Positions 48,950 through 58,852 of a stretch of DNA of 64,000 bases are shown piece by piece. Positions within the stretch are counted from its first letter, which is position 1, and each line of letters begins with the position of its first letter. Below the pieces are notes generated by a model. The model did no database searches, was not told the origin of the DNA, and was given only the letters and a program-made list of their open reading frames with translations. Source of the stretch: JANYCO01 sp031416415 (GTDB lineage Bacteria; Bacteroidota; Bacteroidia; Cytophagales; Cytophagaceae); assembly GCA_031416415.1 (NCBI GenBank), contig JANOTP010000270.1, positions 1 to 64,000 of the forward strand, in the 5' to 3' direction. The position numbers were made by a program, and so were the translations under genes.

Positions 48950-51043
48950 TTAATAGAATTTATAACGTTCGTCTTTAATATTAGCTAATTTTTTTAACGC
49001 TTCGTCAACCTGGTAATCGTCAGATCCTGAGCGTTGAGTTTCTTTTTGAGTTTTTTGTTGGTTATAATCTGCAACGACTGGTGCAGGTTGAATTTTAACC
49101 AGCTCAAGAAGTACTACACCTGTTTCACCTTTAAACGCAGCTGTTTTTTTACCTGCTTTCAAACCAAATGCTTTTCCGCAAGCAATTGGATCATATCCGA
49201 TTGAAGCAATTGAGGAAGAAGCAAACGTAACGTCTGTAGCAACACCCGTTAAAGCTTGGCTGCCATAGTCTGCAGCAATTTTAGAAAGCGCTCCAGACAG
49301 TTTGCTCAATTTTTCTATAATTTGATCGCCTTTTAATTCATTTTTAACTTTTGAAGTCACATCATTTCTTACGTCTTCTACAGATGCTGTACCTTCTTCT
49401 CTTTCTGCTGTAAGTATTGCTATAACGTACTGTCCATCCATTGTGAAGGGAGAAGATGCCATGCCAATTTTAGCTTCGTTGTAAGCCCATTTTACCACTT
49501 CTCTTGCATTGTTTTTAACTCCAGTAAGAGAGCGGTCGTTTTTACCTGCATTAGGTGTAGAGTATTTTTGAAGTGTTGGATCTTTCTTTACTTCTGCATT
49601 GAAGGTTTGCGTGTCTTTAACTGCTGCGGCAAAGTTAGAGGCTTTTGCAAAAAGCATATCTTTGGTAATATCTAATGCTACGATCTCTTTCTCAATTGAT
49701 CCTATAAGATACTTTTTATTAGTTTTTGGTTCTGTAACTTTAATGATATGGTATCCAAATTGAGTTTCAACTAACGTAGGAATAAGACCTTTTCCATTAA
49801 ATTTAAAACAAGCATCTTCAAATGGTTTTACCATTTGGCCACTGTTACTAAACCAACCTAAATCTCCACCTTTAGCAGAGGTACCATCTGTTCCGTATTG
49901 TTTTGCCATCTCTTCAAAAGATGCTCCACCTTTGATTTGTGCGAGTATTTCGTTAGCTTTTTTCTTAGCTCCTTCTTTATCTACATCAATTCTGAAAAGA
50001 ATGTGACTAGCTTTTAAAGAATATAATGAATCGTTTTTTACACCCAAAATTTTAAAAAGAGCGTATTTTCCATTTGAAAGATAAGGTCCATAAACAGAAT
50101 CTTTAGAAAGGGTGCCTGCGCTTGTTAACTCTTGTGGCATCTCGCCTACTGCCATATATTTTGGAGCAGATGGAGCATCTGAGTTTCCAGCAATGAATAT
50201 AGAATCGTTATCGTTAGTTTTGAAGTTTGCTGCTATATCTCCTACTTCTTTTTTGATAGAAAGACTATCGTCAGAAGAGGGAGTAAAATTAATTACTACA
50301 TAATCAATTGATTTGCCAGCCTCTACTTTGAATTTATCTTTGTTTTTACTGATATAATCTTCCAATTGATCATCCGTTACTTTAATTGTGGAGTCATTGA
50401 TGGTAGAAAATGGAACGAATACATAGTTGATTTCAGCTTTGTCGTTTTGCTCAGCATACGATCTTTTCGCTTCTTCTTTAGTAACATATTCTGTTTTTTT
50501 CAAAAGGTTAAGATATTTTTCTCTTAATCTTATTTGTGGAAGTTTTGATTCGATAACTCTCCATTTATTTTGGATACCAGGTTGAACTTTGTCGAAATTC
50601 TCAAGGAAATTTATAACATTAGCTTTGTCAAACCCTTGCTCGCCACCAAAGGCACTCATGATCTGGCTATGAATAAATTTACCTCTAACCATATCAATTA
50701 ATTCTTCAGCAGAAACAGCTAGACCTAATTTGTCAAATTCTGGTTTGTAAGCAAATCTTGTTACAAATTCATTCCATGCTTGGTAATCGATACTTGGTCT
50801 TTCGTTTTCACCAACAGATTTATCAGTTTGAATTTGATATTCTTGTTCTTGTTGCGCAACAATATTTTGATATTGTCCAAGTGAAATATTTTCACCATTT
50901 ATAGAACCTACTTTATCTTTGCCAAAGTTGAATATCGAGTTGTTACTCATGATATCTCCACCAAGCATAAAAAGTATTAGTGCTACAGCAATCACCCCTG
51001 CGATGATGCCTGATTTTTCATTGATTTTGTTAATTAAAGCCAT
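48950..51043 (-). CDS. PpiD-like peptidyl-prolyl isomerase
   Basis: A 697-residue membrane-anchored folding factor. One N-terminal helix (about 13-33, IIAGVIAVALILFMLGG) anchors it in the inner membrane; a SurA_N-like region follows (about 40-250). One parvulin domain is clear at about 345-440 (KASHILFRID ... GTSAKGGDLGWFSNSGQMVKPFE ... FGYHIIKV). A second, degenerate module may follow. This matches PpiD, which helps outer-membrane and secreted proteins fold in the periplasm. It is followed by its own terminator and preceded by about 100 bases of AT-rich leader. Confidence 0.92.
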   Translation of the reverse strand: MALINKINEKSGIIAGVIAVALILFMLGGDIMSNNSIFNFGKDKVGSINGENISLGQYQNIVAQQEQEYQIQTDKSVGENERPSIDYQAWNEFVTRFAYKPEFDKLGLAVSAEELIDMVRGKFIHSQIMSAFGGEQGFDKANVINFLENFDKVQPGIQNKWRVIESKLPQIRLREKYLNLLKKTEYVTKEEAKRSYAEQNDKAEINYVFVPFSTINDSTIKVTDDQLEDYISKNKDKFKVEAGKSIDYVVINFTPSSDDSLSIKKEVGDIAANFKTNDNDSIFIAGNSDAPSAPKYMAVGEMPQELTSAGTLSKDSVYGPYLSNGKYALFKILGVKNDSLYSLKASHILFRIDVDKEGAKKKANEILAQIKGGASFEEMAKQYGTDGTSAKGGDLGWFSNSGQMVKPFEDACFKFNGKGLIPTLVETQFGYHIIKVTEPKTNKKYLIGSIEKEIVALDITKDMLFAKASNFAAAVKDTQTFNAEVKKDPTLQKYSTPNAGKNDRSLTGVKNNAREVVKWAYNEAKIGMASSPFTMDGQYVIAILTAEREEGTASVEDVRNDVTSKVKNELKGDQIIEKLSKLSGALSKIAADYGSQALTGVATDVTFASSSIASIGYDPIACGKAFGLKAGKKTAAFKGETGVVLLELVKIQPAPVVADYNQQKTQKETQRSGSDDYQVDEALKKLANIKDERYKFY

Positions 51044-51148
51044 TTTTTTTCTGTTAAAAGGTCCGCAAAATAATTATATTAATAATCAAAAACAAAAGGA
51101 ATACCTATAGTTCTGATTAATTGATTTTATTTGTTGATAATCAGTAAA

Positions 51149-51388
51149 TTACATCTTATATTTTCTTTTCTTAGAATTCGCATCAGGAGCATTTTTTGTT
51201 TTCTCAGGTTTATTAGCCTCTTCTTCTTTTTTTCTGTTTTTCTTTCTGGTTTGATACCATAATAGACTAACTCCAGCTAACATAAAGAGCCAGTAACTTG
51301 CAGCATATCCTACTGTCATCGCTTGATGAATGCCGATAAGCATACATAAGGTGGCAAAGGAAAATAAAACGGTATCTAAAATTTTCAT
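51149..51388 (-). CDS. Small membrane protein with basic tail
   Basis: A 79-residue protein with two hydrophobic helices (about 4-22 and 29-45) and a C-terminal tail of about 30 residues very rich in Lys, Glu and Asn. No family recognised. It lies three bases after lptC on the same strand, so is probably co-transcribed with lptC and the outer-membrane protein gene, suggesting an envelope role. Being short, its existence rests on position and hydrophobic pattern. Confidence 0.6.
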   Translation of the reverse strand: MKILDTVLFSFATLCMLIGIHQAMTVGYAASYWLFMLAGVSLLWYQTRKKNRKKEEEANKPEKTKNAPDANSKKRKYKM

Positions 51389-51391
51389 TCT

Positions 51392-51976
51392 TTATTTTAA
51401 TTTCGACGCTTCTCCTGTGCCATGTGGTTTTAAAAGTGTGTAATCAGAAAAATCTTGTTTGGCTTCTAGTCCTGTTCCATGAAGTACTTCAGTTTGTGTA
51501 GTGATTACAACTTGTTTGTTTTTTTCTACATAAATTCTTTCTTCTGCTGGTAACCAAAACATTTCTTCTGTATTCATCCTTTTCCCATCTGCTAAACTTT
51601 TGATTATTACATTTCCAGAAACCATATATTTATTAGTTTCCTTGTAGAATCTTCCAAAATTGGAAGTAAGTGTGGATTTTATTTTTCCATCTTCGAAAAA
51701 TTCGACTAATAACCCATTTGGAAATTCACGGTTTCCATTTTGAAGTTCTATTTCTTTTGGTGATTTGAGTTTTACTTTTACTTCTGCAGAGTCACTATAA
51801 ATGGTTTCCATGTTTTCAATTTCCATTACAGTACCTTCGTAGGGTTTCATTTCTTCCATTGTTTTAGTAGTTTTAAAACATCCCATAAAAATGAAAGGCA
51901 TAAATAAAATAAAGATACCTTTAGCATATATTCTATGAACTAGCTTTTCAATACTAAAAGTATAGAAGAATTGCAT
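51392..51976 (-). CDS. lptC: LptC-family LPS export protein
   Basis: LptC passes lipopolysaccharide from the inner-membrane ABC transporter to LptA. The 194-residue protein has an N-terminal hydrophobic segment ending in a lipobox-like FMGC (so it may be a lipoprotein here) and the LptC/OstA beta-jellyroll: MENMETIYSDSAEVKVKLKSP, REFPNGLLVEFFEDGKI, YMVSGNVIIKSLADG and EVLHGTGLEAKQDFSDY. The Bacteroidota form is known to be this short. It lies 14 bases after the outer-membrane protein gene and upstream of the small membrane protein gene, forming a coaX-OMP-lptC run. Confidence 0.85.
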   Translation of the reverse strand: MQFFYTFSIEKLVHRIYAKGIFILFMPFIFMGCFKTTKTMEEMKPYEGTVMEIENMETIYSDSAEVKVKLKSPKEIELQNGNREFPNGLLVEFFEDGKIKSTLTSNFGRFYKETNKYMVSGNVIIKSLADGKRMNTEEMFWLPAEERIYVEKNKQVVITTQTEVLHGTGLEAKQDFSDYTLLKPHGTGEASKLK

Positions 51977-51990
51977 AAGGGCAGATTGAA

Positions 51991-53433
51991 TTAATAGATC
52001 TTACTTGGGTTGAACCATTTTTGTTGGATCAGCATACCTACATATACTTTGATGTATTGTTCTTTGATGCCAAATCCATTAAGATTCCCACGTTGTCCAA
52101 ACACTAGAGCTATATTGATTTTTGGGGGAACAGGAACTAAGAAACGTTCTGTATAATCTCTTTTCTTTTTCCCGAAAGGAATAGTTGCCCCTACACTAAA
52201 AGAGGCATCGTTAAGTTGGTTGTCGCGATAAATGACAGGTGTTTTTAAGTAAGTAAATCCTGCACGGAACGTTTTGCTTTTAGGTTTTATTTGTCCTGGA
52301 GTTAATTCTCCTCCTACACTAAACCCGTAACTGTTGGCAAGTGTATCAGTAGAAAATGCAGTACTATAGTTTGACCAAGGACTGTAAAATATATCGGCCG
52401 CTACTGTCCATTTCATAGGTACATCCAAACTAAATCCTAAACGCAAAGCAGATGGCATCGTCGCCTTAAAACGGCGGTTGCTATCAAGAGAGAGGTCAGT
52501 TAGGATTCTATTGTCAGCTCCCACTACATACAAATTGAGGCTTCTGCTGATATTTAATGGGGAGAAGAAATCATACGTTAACCCAATATTATAAAACATA
52601 CCACTACTTTTGGTTTTTCTTTTTAATGTTGGAATTGTTTTTTGACCAACGCTATCTAATTGGTAAATTGTATCATAATATGTTTTTACTATTTCTCTTC
52701 TGAGCTGAACCCCTGGTTTGAAGCTAAATGCGCTATAGGTGGTTTGACGTTTAAATCCGTAATTATTGGAGCTAAGTACTGGAATGGAAGAGAAATATTC
52801 GTTGTTTATATTTCCGAAAACCAATGCAGTTTCTAGTCCCACTGATACATAATGATTAAGACTTACTCCATTTGCCCAAAAGATTTTATAAATTCCTCCC
52901 TTACCAGTATTGGTTTGTGTGGAACTCATAGTTGTATTATTGATTACATTTGAGTTAGAAACTAAAGTGTAATTAGCTGTAGAAAAGGGTACGATTCCTA
53001 TTGCTGTACCCCAAGTTTTAGAAATGGGAAGTGAAAAGGTAAGATAGGCGATATTAATTCCTGACGCATTTTCATAAGAAGTGGGAGATTGAATACTACG
53101 GGATTGATAATTAAGGGCAAAATCAATTTTTACGGTAGAATCTATTGCTAGATTTCTATAATATTCCCAATATTTATACTTGTGATCAGGCCTTGGCTTT
53201 TTCCTGTTTTTCATATTTGGAAGTAAGGCAGGATTCAACACATTAATGAATTGGTGATGTCTAGCACTTACACCTGCATACCCCATACCCATATTTCGGA
53301 CATTTCCATTATTGTTTGTCAGATCACCAACACCAAATTGTGAAAAAGGACTATTGCCTGTACCTTGACCACTCATGCTGAGAGGAAATGAAATAAACAG
53401 ACAAAAAATTATTACTTTAAAATTATGATACAT
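51991..53433 (-). CDS. Outer-membrane beta-barrel protein
   Basis: A 480-residue protein with signal peptide (about 1-22, SMSGQ) and the overall look of a FadL/PorV-like barrel: NSPFSQFGVGDL near the N-terminus, a GMGYAGVSARHHQFINVLNPALL segment typical of such barrels, and repeated amphipathic strands (SGINIAYLTFSLPIS). It ends GMLIQQKWFNPSKIY. Substrate is unknown; the neighbours coaX and lptC (overlapping coaX by 11 bases) suggest a conserved envelope-linked position rather than a specific job. Could also be a T9SS accessory barrel, but I have no firm sign of that. Confidence 0.75.
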   Translation of the reverse strand: MYHNFKVIIFCLFISFPLSMSGQGTGNSPFSQFGVGDLTNNNGNVRNMGMGYAGVSARHHQFINVLNPALLPNMKNRKKPRPDHKYKYWEYYRNLAIDSTVKIDFALNYQSRSIQSPTSYENASGINIAYLTFSLPISKTWGTAIGIVPFSTANYTLVSNSNVINNTTMSSTQTNTGKGGIYKIFWANGVSLNHYVSVGLETALVFGNINNEYFSSIPVLSSNNYGFKRQTTYSAFSFKPGVQLRREIVKTYYDTIYQLDSVGQKTIPTLKRKTKSSGMFYNIGLTYDFFSPLNISRSLNLYVVGADNRILTDLSLDSNRRFKATMPSALRLGFSLDVPMKWTVAADIFYSPWSNYSTAFSTDTLANSYGFSVGGELTPGQIKPKSKTFRAGFTYLKTPVIYRDNQLNDASFSVGATIPFGKKKRDYTERFLVPVPPKINIALVFGQRGNLNGFGIKEQYIKVYVGMLIQQKWFNPSKIY

Positions 53434-54136
53434 TATACTCTAATATTCTTTTTAAACCCAGAAAAAGGAGATCTGGAACTGCAAAGATGGTGTCTTTTAT
53501 TCTACTTTCAAAAAAACGAGAGTCTCCACCCGTAATTATTATTTTCAGACCCTTATACTTTGATTTATACTCATTTATAATACCTTCCATTTCTTTTAAT
53601 ACGCCAATCTGGACTCCACTAAGTATAGCTCCTTCCGAAGTATTCCCTATAAGCTCAACATTTTCATGCCTTGATACCAACGGCAATCTTGATGTAAAAG
53701 TATGTAAGGCTTTAAATCTCATTTCTATGCCGAGTGAAATACTACCACCTAAATAATTAGCATTTTCATCTAATATATCATAGGTTATACAAGTACCCGC
53801 ATCAATGCAAAGGCAAGGGCTGTTGGGGTATAACGAGGAAGCGCCTATTACTCCCGCTAACCTATCCATACCTAAAGTAGAAGGTGTTTTATACAGATTA
53901 GTAATTGGAATGGGAGTGGTAAAGTCTAAGGCTAGTAGGGTGGAATCGGGGAAATAGCCTTTTATCTCATCGATTGCCGTATTTACAGAAGAAATAATAA
54001 TAGTTTTAGGCTTTCTTTTTTTATTTATTTTCTTAAAATCTTCTGTATCATAGAGAGTTACTATCTCAACTATTTTATCATCCTCGCAAAAGGCCACTTT
54101 TGTAAAGGTGTTTCCGGAATCGATTAGCAAATTCAT
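53423..54136 (-). CDS. coaX: Type III pantothenate kinase
   Basis: Phosphorylates pantothenate, first step to coenzyme A. The 237-residue protein has the ASKHA-fold marks of CoaX: LIDSGNTFTKVAF (phosphate loop), TPSTLGMDRLAGVIGA, CIDAGTCITYDIL and IITGGDSRFFE. Length is normal. Its stop overlaps the start of the outer-membrane protein gene by 11 bases. It is divergent from anmK, with a 63-base gap that must hold both promoters. Confidence 0.94.
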   Translation of the reverse strand: MNLLIDSGNTFTKVAFCEDDKIVEIVTLYDTEDFKKINKKRKPKTIIISSVNTAIDEIKGYFPDSTLLALDFTTPIPITNLYKTPSTLGMDRLAGVIGASSLYPNSPCLCIDAGTCITYDILDENANYLGGSISLGIEMRFKALHTFTSRLPLVSRHENVELIGNTSEGAILSGVQIGVLKEMEGIINEYKSKYKGLKIIITGGDSRFFESRIKDTIFAVPDLLFLGLKRILEYNVS

Positions 54137-54199
54137 CCCACAAGTTAGAAAAAAAAGTAAAAGAAATTATTTTTATATCTTTAAGAAAAATACAAAAGA

Positions 54200-55276
54200 A
54201 TGGCTCTACTAAAAAAAGAATGGATTATAACAGGCCTAATGTCGGGAACCTCCTTAGATGGATTAGATCTTGCCACATGTCGATTTAGTAGAAAAAATAA
54301 TAGTTGGGTTTATGAGATTCTGTTTGCAGAGACCATTAGTTATAAGGCTTCAATGAAGAAGAAATTAGCTTCACTTATGTTGTCCAATGCAGAAGGATAT
54401 GCTGCATTCGATGCTAACTTTGGCATCTATTCTGGAGAACAGGTGAAATTATTTCATGATAACTATAAAATTAAGGCAGATCTTATAGCCTCACATGGCC
54501 ATACAATCTTTCATCAGCCAGAAAAAGGATTTACTTCTCAAATAGGAAATGGCGCATATATTTATGCAAAATCTGGAATTCCAACGGTTTCAGATTTTCG
54601 TAGTCTTGATGTTGCACTAGGAGGTCAAGGCGCTCCGCTAGTACCTATTGGCGACAAACTTCTTTTTAGTGAATATGATTATTGTCTAAACTTGGGAGGC
54701 ATTGCTAATATTTCATTTGACAAACTTGGCAAAAGAATAGCAGGTGATATTTGTCCTGCTAATATAGTGCTCAACAAACTAGCCGAAGAAAAGGGTAAGA
54801 GTTATGATAAAGATGGTTTGTTTGCTGCCAGAGGATGTGTGGATTTTAAATTATTGAAAAGTCTTAACAATCTTTCTTATTATAAAAAATCATTTCCAAA
54901 ATCGCTCGGAAGAGAATGGATTGATGATAAAATTTTTCCACTTCTAAATAAAACGTCTTTGTCAACCGAAGATAAATTAGCTACAGTCTCCGAACATATT
55001 GCAATACAAATAGCTCAAATGGTAGACTATAAAAGAACTTCAAAATTATTGGTAACCGGCGGAGGAGCCTTTAATACCGATCTCATCAATAGAATTACTT
55101 TACATGCTGGTAGCAAAGTAAAAGTTGTTGTGCCAAACCCCCTTATTGTTTCGTATAAAGAAGCATTAATTTTTGCATTCCTTGGATTGAAAAGAATTTT
55201 AGGCGAATCTAATGCACTTGCCAGTGTAACGGGTGCTTCTAAGGATTCTGTTGGAGGCGCTTTATATGGTGTATAA
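54200..55276 (+). CDS. anmK: Anhydro-N-acetylmuramic acid kinase
   Basis: Converts 1,6-anhydro-MurNAc from peptidoglycan turnover to MurNAc-6-phosphate. The 358-residue protein has the family marks GLMSGTSLDGLDLATC, ASHGHTIFHQPEKGFTSQIG, DFRSLDVALGGQGAPLVPIGD and LVTGGGAFN. It is monocistronic, with the convergent hypothetical gene ending 13 bases away. Length and motifs fit well. Confidence 0.95.
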   Translation: MALLKKEWIITGLMSGTSLDGLDLATCRFSRKNNSWVYEILFAETISYKASMKKKLASLMLSNAEGYAAFDANFGIYSGEQVKLFHDNYKIKADLIASHGHTIFHQPEKGFTSQIGNGAYIYAKSGIPTVSDFRSLDVALGGQGAPLVPIGDKLLFSEYDYCLNLGGIANISFDKLGKRIAGDICPANIVLNKLAEEKGKSYDKDGLFAARGCVDFKLLKSLNNLSYYKKSFPKSLGREWIDDKIFPLLNKTSLSTEDKLATVSEHIAIQIAQMVDYKRTSKLLVTGGGAFNTDLINRITLHAGSKVKVVVPNPLIVSYKEALIFAFLGLKRILGESNALASVTGASKDSVGGALYGV

Positions 55277-55289
55277 GCCTAACAAAAGA

Positions 55290-56384
55290 CTAGTAAAAAC
55301 GTCTTTCTACTAATTCAAAAAATTCTTTTACTTCAGTTTTTTCTAAATTCCAATCAAATTTTTTGCCATACAATTGATCAAGAATATTTTTTGCAGAATC
55401 GAAGTTTTCACATCTTTCGATTTGAGAAAGTGCAAGGTCATAATCTTCGGAGCTTCCTTTAAAGAGTTCGTTAATGAATAAATAGCGAAGGTTGATGGGA
55501 ACCGAAGATTTCAAATCATTGATTTTGCTTTTGCGATGTTTAGCAAGAATTGTATCCTCTTCTTCTTTCATCAATACATCATTCAGTGAAGTTTGTTTGC
55601 TCTTGGTAAAAAAGTCATTGATAGTGGTACCGTTGTTTTTCTCGTTGACCAATTCTTTAAAAGTATTTTTTGACTGTGGCACTTCTTGGTCTTTGTATTC
55701 CTCTATAACGGGCTCTTTTTTATAAATAAAACTAGATTCAGCTGATTGCTCATTTGTGAGAATAAGATCTTCCGAACTGATTTTCAATATGGCTGAAAAT
55801 GCTTCTATGTAACGAAGAGAGGGCTCTAAAGAGGACGCGTAGTTTTTATATATTTCTTCTAAATAGTTTTGTACTTCTAGTTCAGGAAAGCCAGTTTTAT
55901 TTTGTAATTGTAGTTTTTTGATTAAACTTTGAATTAAAAATTTATTGACTTTAATATATTTTTCTTTTTCAATTAATTCTGCGATGGATATAATTGGTTT
56001 ACCAAGAAGCTCCGCCTTTAAGAATTGATAAGGCTGCAAGGTGTAGGCAAGCGTATCCGCTACTGCTTTTTTTACAAGTGGTTTAAAAAATTCTTTTCGA
56101 ATAGAAATATGTCTAGATAGTTTATTTAGAAAAATAGTTAAGGCGTCTTTTACATCTTCGTTATCGTAATCAAAATAAGGACTTCGTAATTTATAGGACT
56201 CTTCTTTCCATCGATCAAATAAATTCTTTACTATGAATAAATTGAGTTGGTCAATTCCTGTAAATTTTAAAATCTCTGAACCAGAAATTACAGAAGTGTT
56301 TCCCTGATAGTAATCGTTGCAAAGTTTTTCTGACAATGCTATACTATAGGATTCTAGTTTTGGCAAATCTACCTTGGTTTGCAT
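55290..56384 (-). CDS. Hypothetical helical protein
   Basis: A 364-residue soluble protein, mostly helical, with no family I recognise. Residues about 1-210 look like a repeat-poor helical bundle; 215-300 are acidic and Ser/Lys-rich, probably a linker (EKNNGTTINDFFTKSK); 300-364 contain NLRYLFINELFKGSSEDYDLALSQIE, an end domain of the type seen in Bacteroidota cytosolic proteins annotated only as hypothetical. No catalytic motif. It lies between convergent anmK and divergent porZ. I report it as a real gene because of its length and neighbour-like codon use. Confidence 0.75.
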   Translation of the reverse strand: MQTKVDLPKLESYSIALSEKLCNDYYQGNTSVISGSEILKFTGIDQLNLFIVKNLFDRWKEESYKLRSPYFDYDNEDVKDALTIFLNKLSRHISIRKEFFKPLVKKAVADTLAYTLQPYQFLKAELLGKPIISIAELIEKEKYIKVNKFLIQSLIKKLQLQNKTGFPELEVQNYLEEIYKNYASSLEPSLRYIEAFSAILKISSEDLILTNEQSAESSFIYKKEPVIEEYKDQEVPQSKNTFKELVNEKNNGTTINDFFTKSKQTSLNDVLMKEEEDTILAKHRKSKINDLKSSVPINLRYLFINELFKGSSEDYDLALSQIERCENFDSAKNILDQLYGKKFDWNLEKTEVKEFFELVERRFY

Positions 56385-56572
56385 ATCTTATTTACCTTAT
56401 ATATTCTTATAAAATTAGCTATTTTAGCTCAATATTGACATATTCTTATAAGAAAACTTACGAACATCTCACTATATTGTACTGTTATAAGTTTCTTTTT
56501 TTTAACTAGATTTGTATACTAAATAGTGAAACTATCGTTTTATGTGATAAGTTCATTCAAGTCCTTACTATA

Positions 56573-58852
56573 ATGTTTAATCGATTACTTACAAGATGCA
56601 TCTTTTTTCTTTTGGCGCTCCCTTCCTTTGCTCAGGAGAATAATATAGCTATTGGTTCTTGGAGAGTGCATCTCCCATATACTTCATTAAGCACTCTAGC
56701 AATTGGCTCGAATTCCATATATACCGGAAAGGGCAGTAGCGTTCTTTCTTTTGATAAAAATGATAATTCAATAAATATTGAATCAAAATATACTGGATTA
56801 AACGATGTGCTGGTTTCTGAAATAGGTTACAATACTTTGCTGAATACCTTTATTGTTGGATACGAATCTGGCAATCTGGATTTGATAAAGGAAGGCGTGG
56901 TTACCAATGTAAATGATATCGTTCGTAATACTATAGTTGGTTCAAAAAAAATAAATCATATTCTTTCTGTTAATGAAGATGTTTATATTTCCGGCGATTA
57001 TGGAGTGGTATTGTATAATCTTGGAAAAAGAGAGGTGAAAGAATCCTATTTAACACTCGCTGCTAATGCTTCTGCCAATGCTGTTTATGCAGCTACTTTA
57101 ACATCCGATATGGATAGTATTTTTCTGGCTACATCAAAAGGTGTCATGGCTGCAAAAATCAATAACAATAATCTTTTAGATTTTTCCAATTGGTACACTT
57201 TTAAAGCATCAGATAGTATAGATGTTCTAAATATCGTTTCAGTGTGTGCGCACAATGGCGTAGTTTATGCCGCAGTTCTTAATAAAGGTGTTTACTATTT
57301 GCATGGTACAAAATGGAGAAAGACTTCTGTTCCTATTTCAGGTGGAGGGGTTATAAAAAGTCTTACAAAATCGGGAAATAGTATATTAGCCTGTGTAGAT
57401 TCCTCTGTTTTTCAGATCACTTCTCCTTTCAGTTGGACCAAAATTTTTTACAAAGAAAATATTACGCCTATAGAAGCGTATTATGATACTGACAATAGTT
57501 TATGGATAGCTTCTCAGCAAGCAGGGTTAGTGAAGTATAAAAATGCAGAGACCTTTACTATTTATCCTGATGGTCCTTTAACTAATAAGGCCTTTCGATT
57601 TGGTTATTACAACAATAATTTAATTGTGTTGTCTGGTGGGTATAGCTCGAGTGGATTTAGATCCTTTTACGGAGATTGGTTTAGTACTTTTGAAAATAAT
57701 ACCACATGGAAAGTAGGGCTTTTTGAATATCCTACGATCCCATCTAATTTTAAAGATTTTGTTTCTGCTACTTATAACTCTGTAAATTCTACACTTTATA
57801 TTTCAGCTTATGGTGACGGGCTAGTTGCTATAAAACCTGATAAAACTGTTCAAGTGTATGATGAAAATAATAGTCCTTTAAATAAATCAATAAGTCTCCT
57901 TGTTGGAGAAACAGCAGTGGATAAGGATGGTAATTTATGGGTGCCCAATCGATCAACTACTATTGGGCAAAAGTATATTCATAAACTTTCATCTAAAGGA
58001 GTATGGGAAAGTTATGCTCCGTCTAGCGCTATAAGTAGCACTGCTATTGATGTTACCATAGATGATTTTGATACTAAATGGATTCGTTGTTATTCTTCAG
58101 GAACAACTTCAGGAATTATTTTATTTAATGAAAAGACAAATAAGACTAGAACCCTTTCGACTGCTGCTGGAAAAGGGGGTTTGCCCGATATTAAAGTAAA
58201 TTGTATTACAAAAGATAAAAAAGGTACTATGTATGTTGGCACTAACCAAGGTATTGCGGTTAGTTATGATCCAAATGCGATGCTTAATAGTAGCGACGAT
58301 TTTATAAAACCTATCTTTGATGGGTTCCCAATTCTTTATGAAAGAATTGTTTTATGTATAGCAGTAGATGGGGGCAATAGAAAATGGGTAGGAACTAACG
58401 ATGGATTGTGGCTTTTCGATGCAGATCTTACAAAAGTTTTACTGTATTTCAACAAGGAAAACAGCCCTCTTTTATCTGATTTTATTATGGATATTCAAAT
58501 AAATGAACTTAGCGGAGAAGTTTTTTTTGCTACACAAGAAGGAGTAGTTTCTTATCGAGGTACAGCAACTGAAGGTGATGATAAGTATAGCGATGTAAAG
58601 GTTTTTCCTAATCCAGTAAAACCAGGATATTCTGGATTGGTAGGTATTTCAGGATTAGCTACCAATGCAACTGTAAAAATAACAGACGTTGCCGGTAATC
58701 TTGTATACGAGACTAAAGCTGAAGGAGGCACTGCGGTGTGGAATGTAAAAGATTATAATGGAAGAAAAGCAGCTACAGGGGTATATCTAATTTTTTGTGC
58801 TACAGCAGAAGGTTCCGAAAAATTCGTTTCAAAAATAGCCGTTGTGGAATAA
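56573..58852 (+). CDS. porZ: T9SS protein PorZ with C-terminal sorting domain
   Basis: PorZ is part of the surface attachment complex that modifies type IX cargo with lipopolysaccharide. The 759-residue protein has a signal peptide (about 1-20, SFAQ), two beta-propeller-like blocks (IAIGSWRVHLPYTSLSTLAIG through WVGTNDGLWLFDADLTKV) and a C-terminal type A sorting domain (SDVKVFPNPVKPGYSG ... GRKAATGVYLIFCATAEG ... KIAVVE). The stop overlaps recO (TAATG). PorZ next to recO is the usual order in Bacteroidota, which supports the call. With sprA and gldH it shows an active T9SS. Confidence 0.9.
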   Translation: MFNRLLTRCIFFLLALPSFAQENNIAIGSWRVHLPYTSLSTLAIGSNSIYTGKGSSVLSFDKNDNSINIESKYTGLNDVLVSEIGYNTLLNTFIVGYESGNLDLIKEGVVTNVNDIVRNTIVGSKKINHILSVNEDVYISGDYGVVLYNLGKREVKESYLTLAANASANAVYAATLTSDMDSIFLATSKGVMAAKINNNNLLDFSNWYTFKASDSIDVLNIVSVCAHNGVVYAAVLNKGVYYLHGTKWRKTSVPISGGGVIKSLTKSGNSILACVDSSVFQITSPFSWTKIFYKENITPIEAYYDTDNSLWIASQQAGLVKYKNAETFTIYPDGPLTNKAFRFGYYNNNLIVLSGGYSSSGFRSFYGDWFSTFENNTTWKVGLFEYPTIPSNFKDFVSATYNSVNSTLYISAYGDGLVAIKPDKTVQVYDENNSPLNKSISLLVGETAVDKDGNLWVPNRSTTIGQKYIHKLSSKGVWESYAPSSAISSTAIDVTIDDFDTKWIRCYSSGTTSGIILFNEKTNKTRTLSTAAGKGGLPDIKVNCITKDKKGTMYVGTNQGIAVSYDPNAMLNSSDDFIKPIFDGFPILYERIVLCIAVDGGNRKWVGTNDGLWLFDADLTKVLLYFNKENSPLLSDFIMDIQINELSGEVFFATQEGVVSYRGTATEGDDKYSDVKVFPNPVKPGYSGLVGISGLATNATVKITDVAGNLVYETKAEGGTAVWNVKDYNGRKAATGVYLIFCATAEGSEKFVSKIAVVE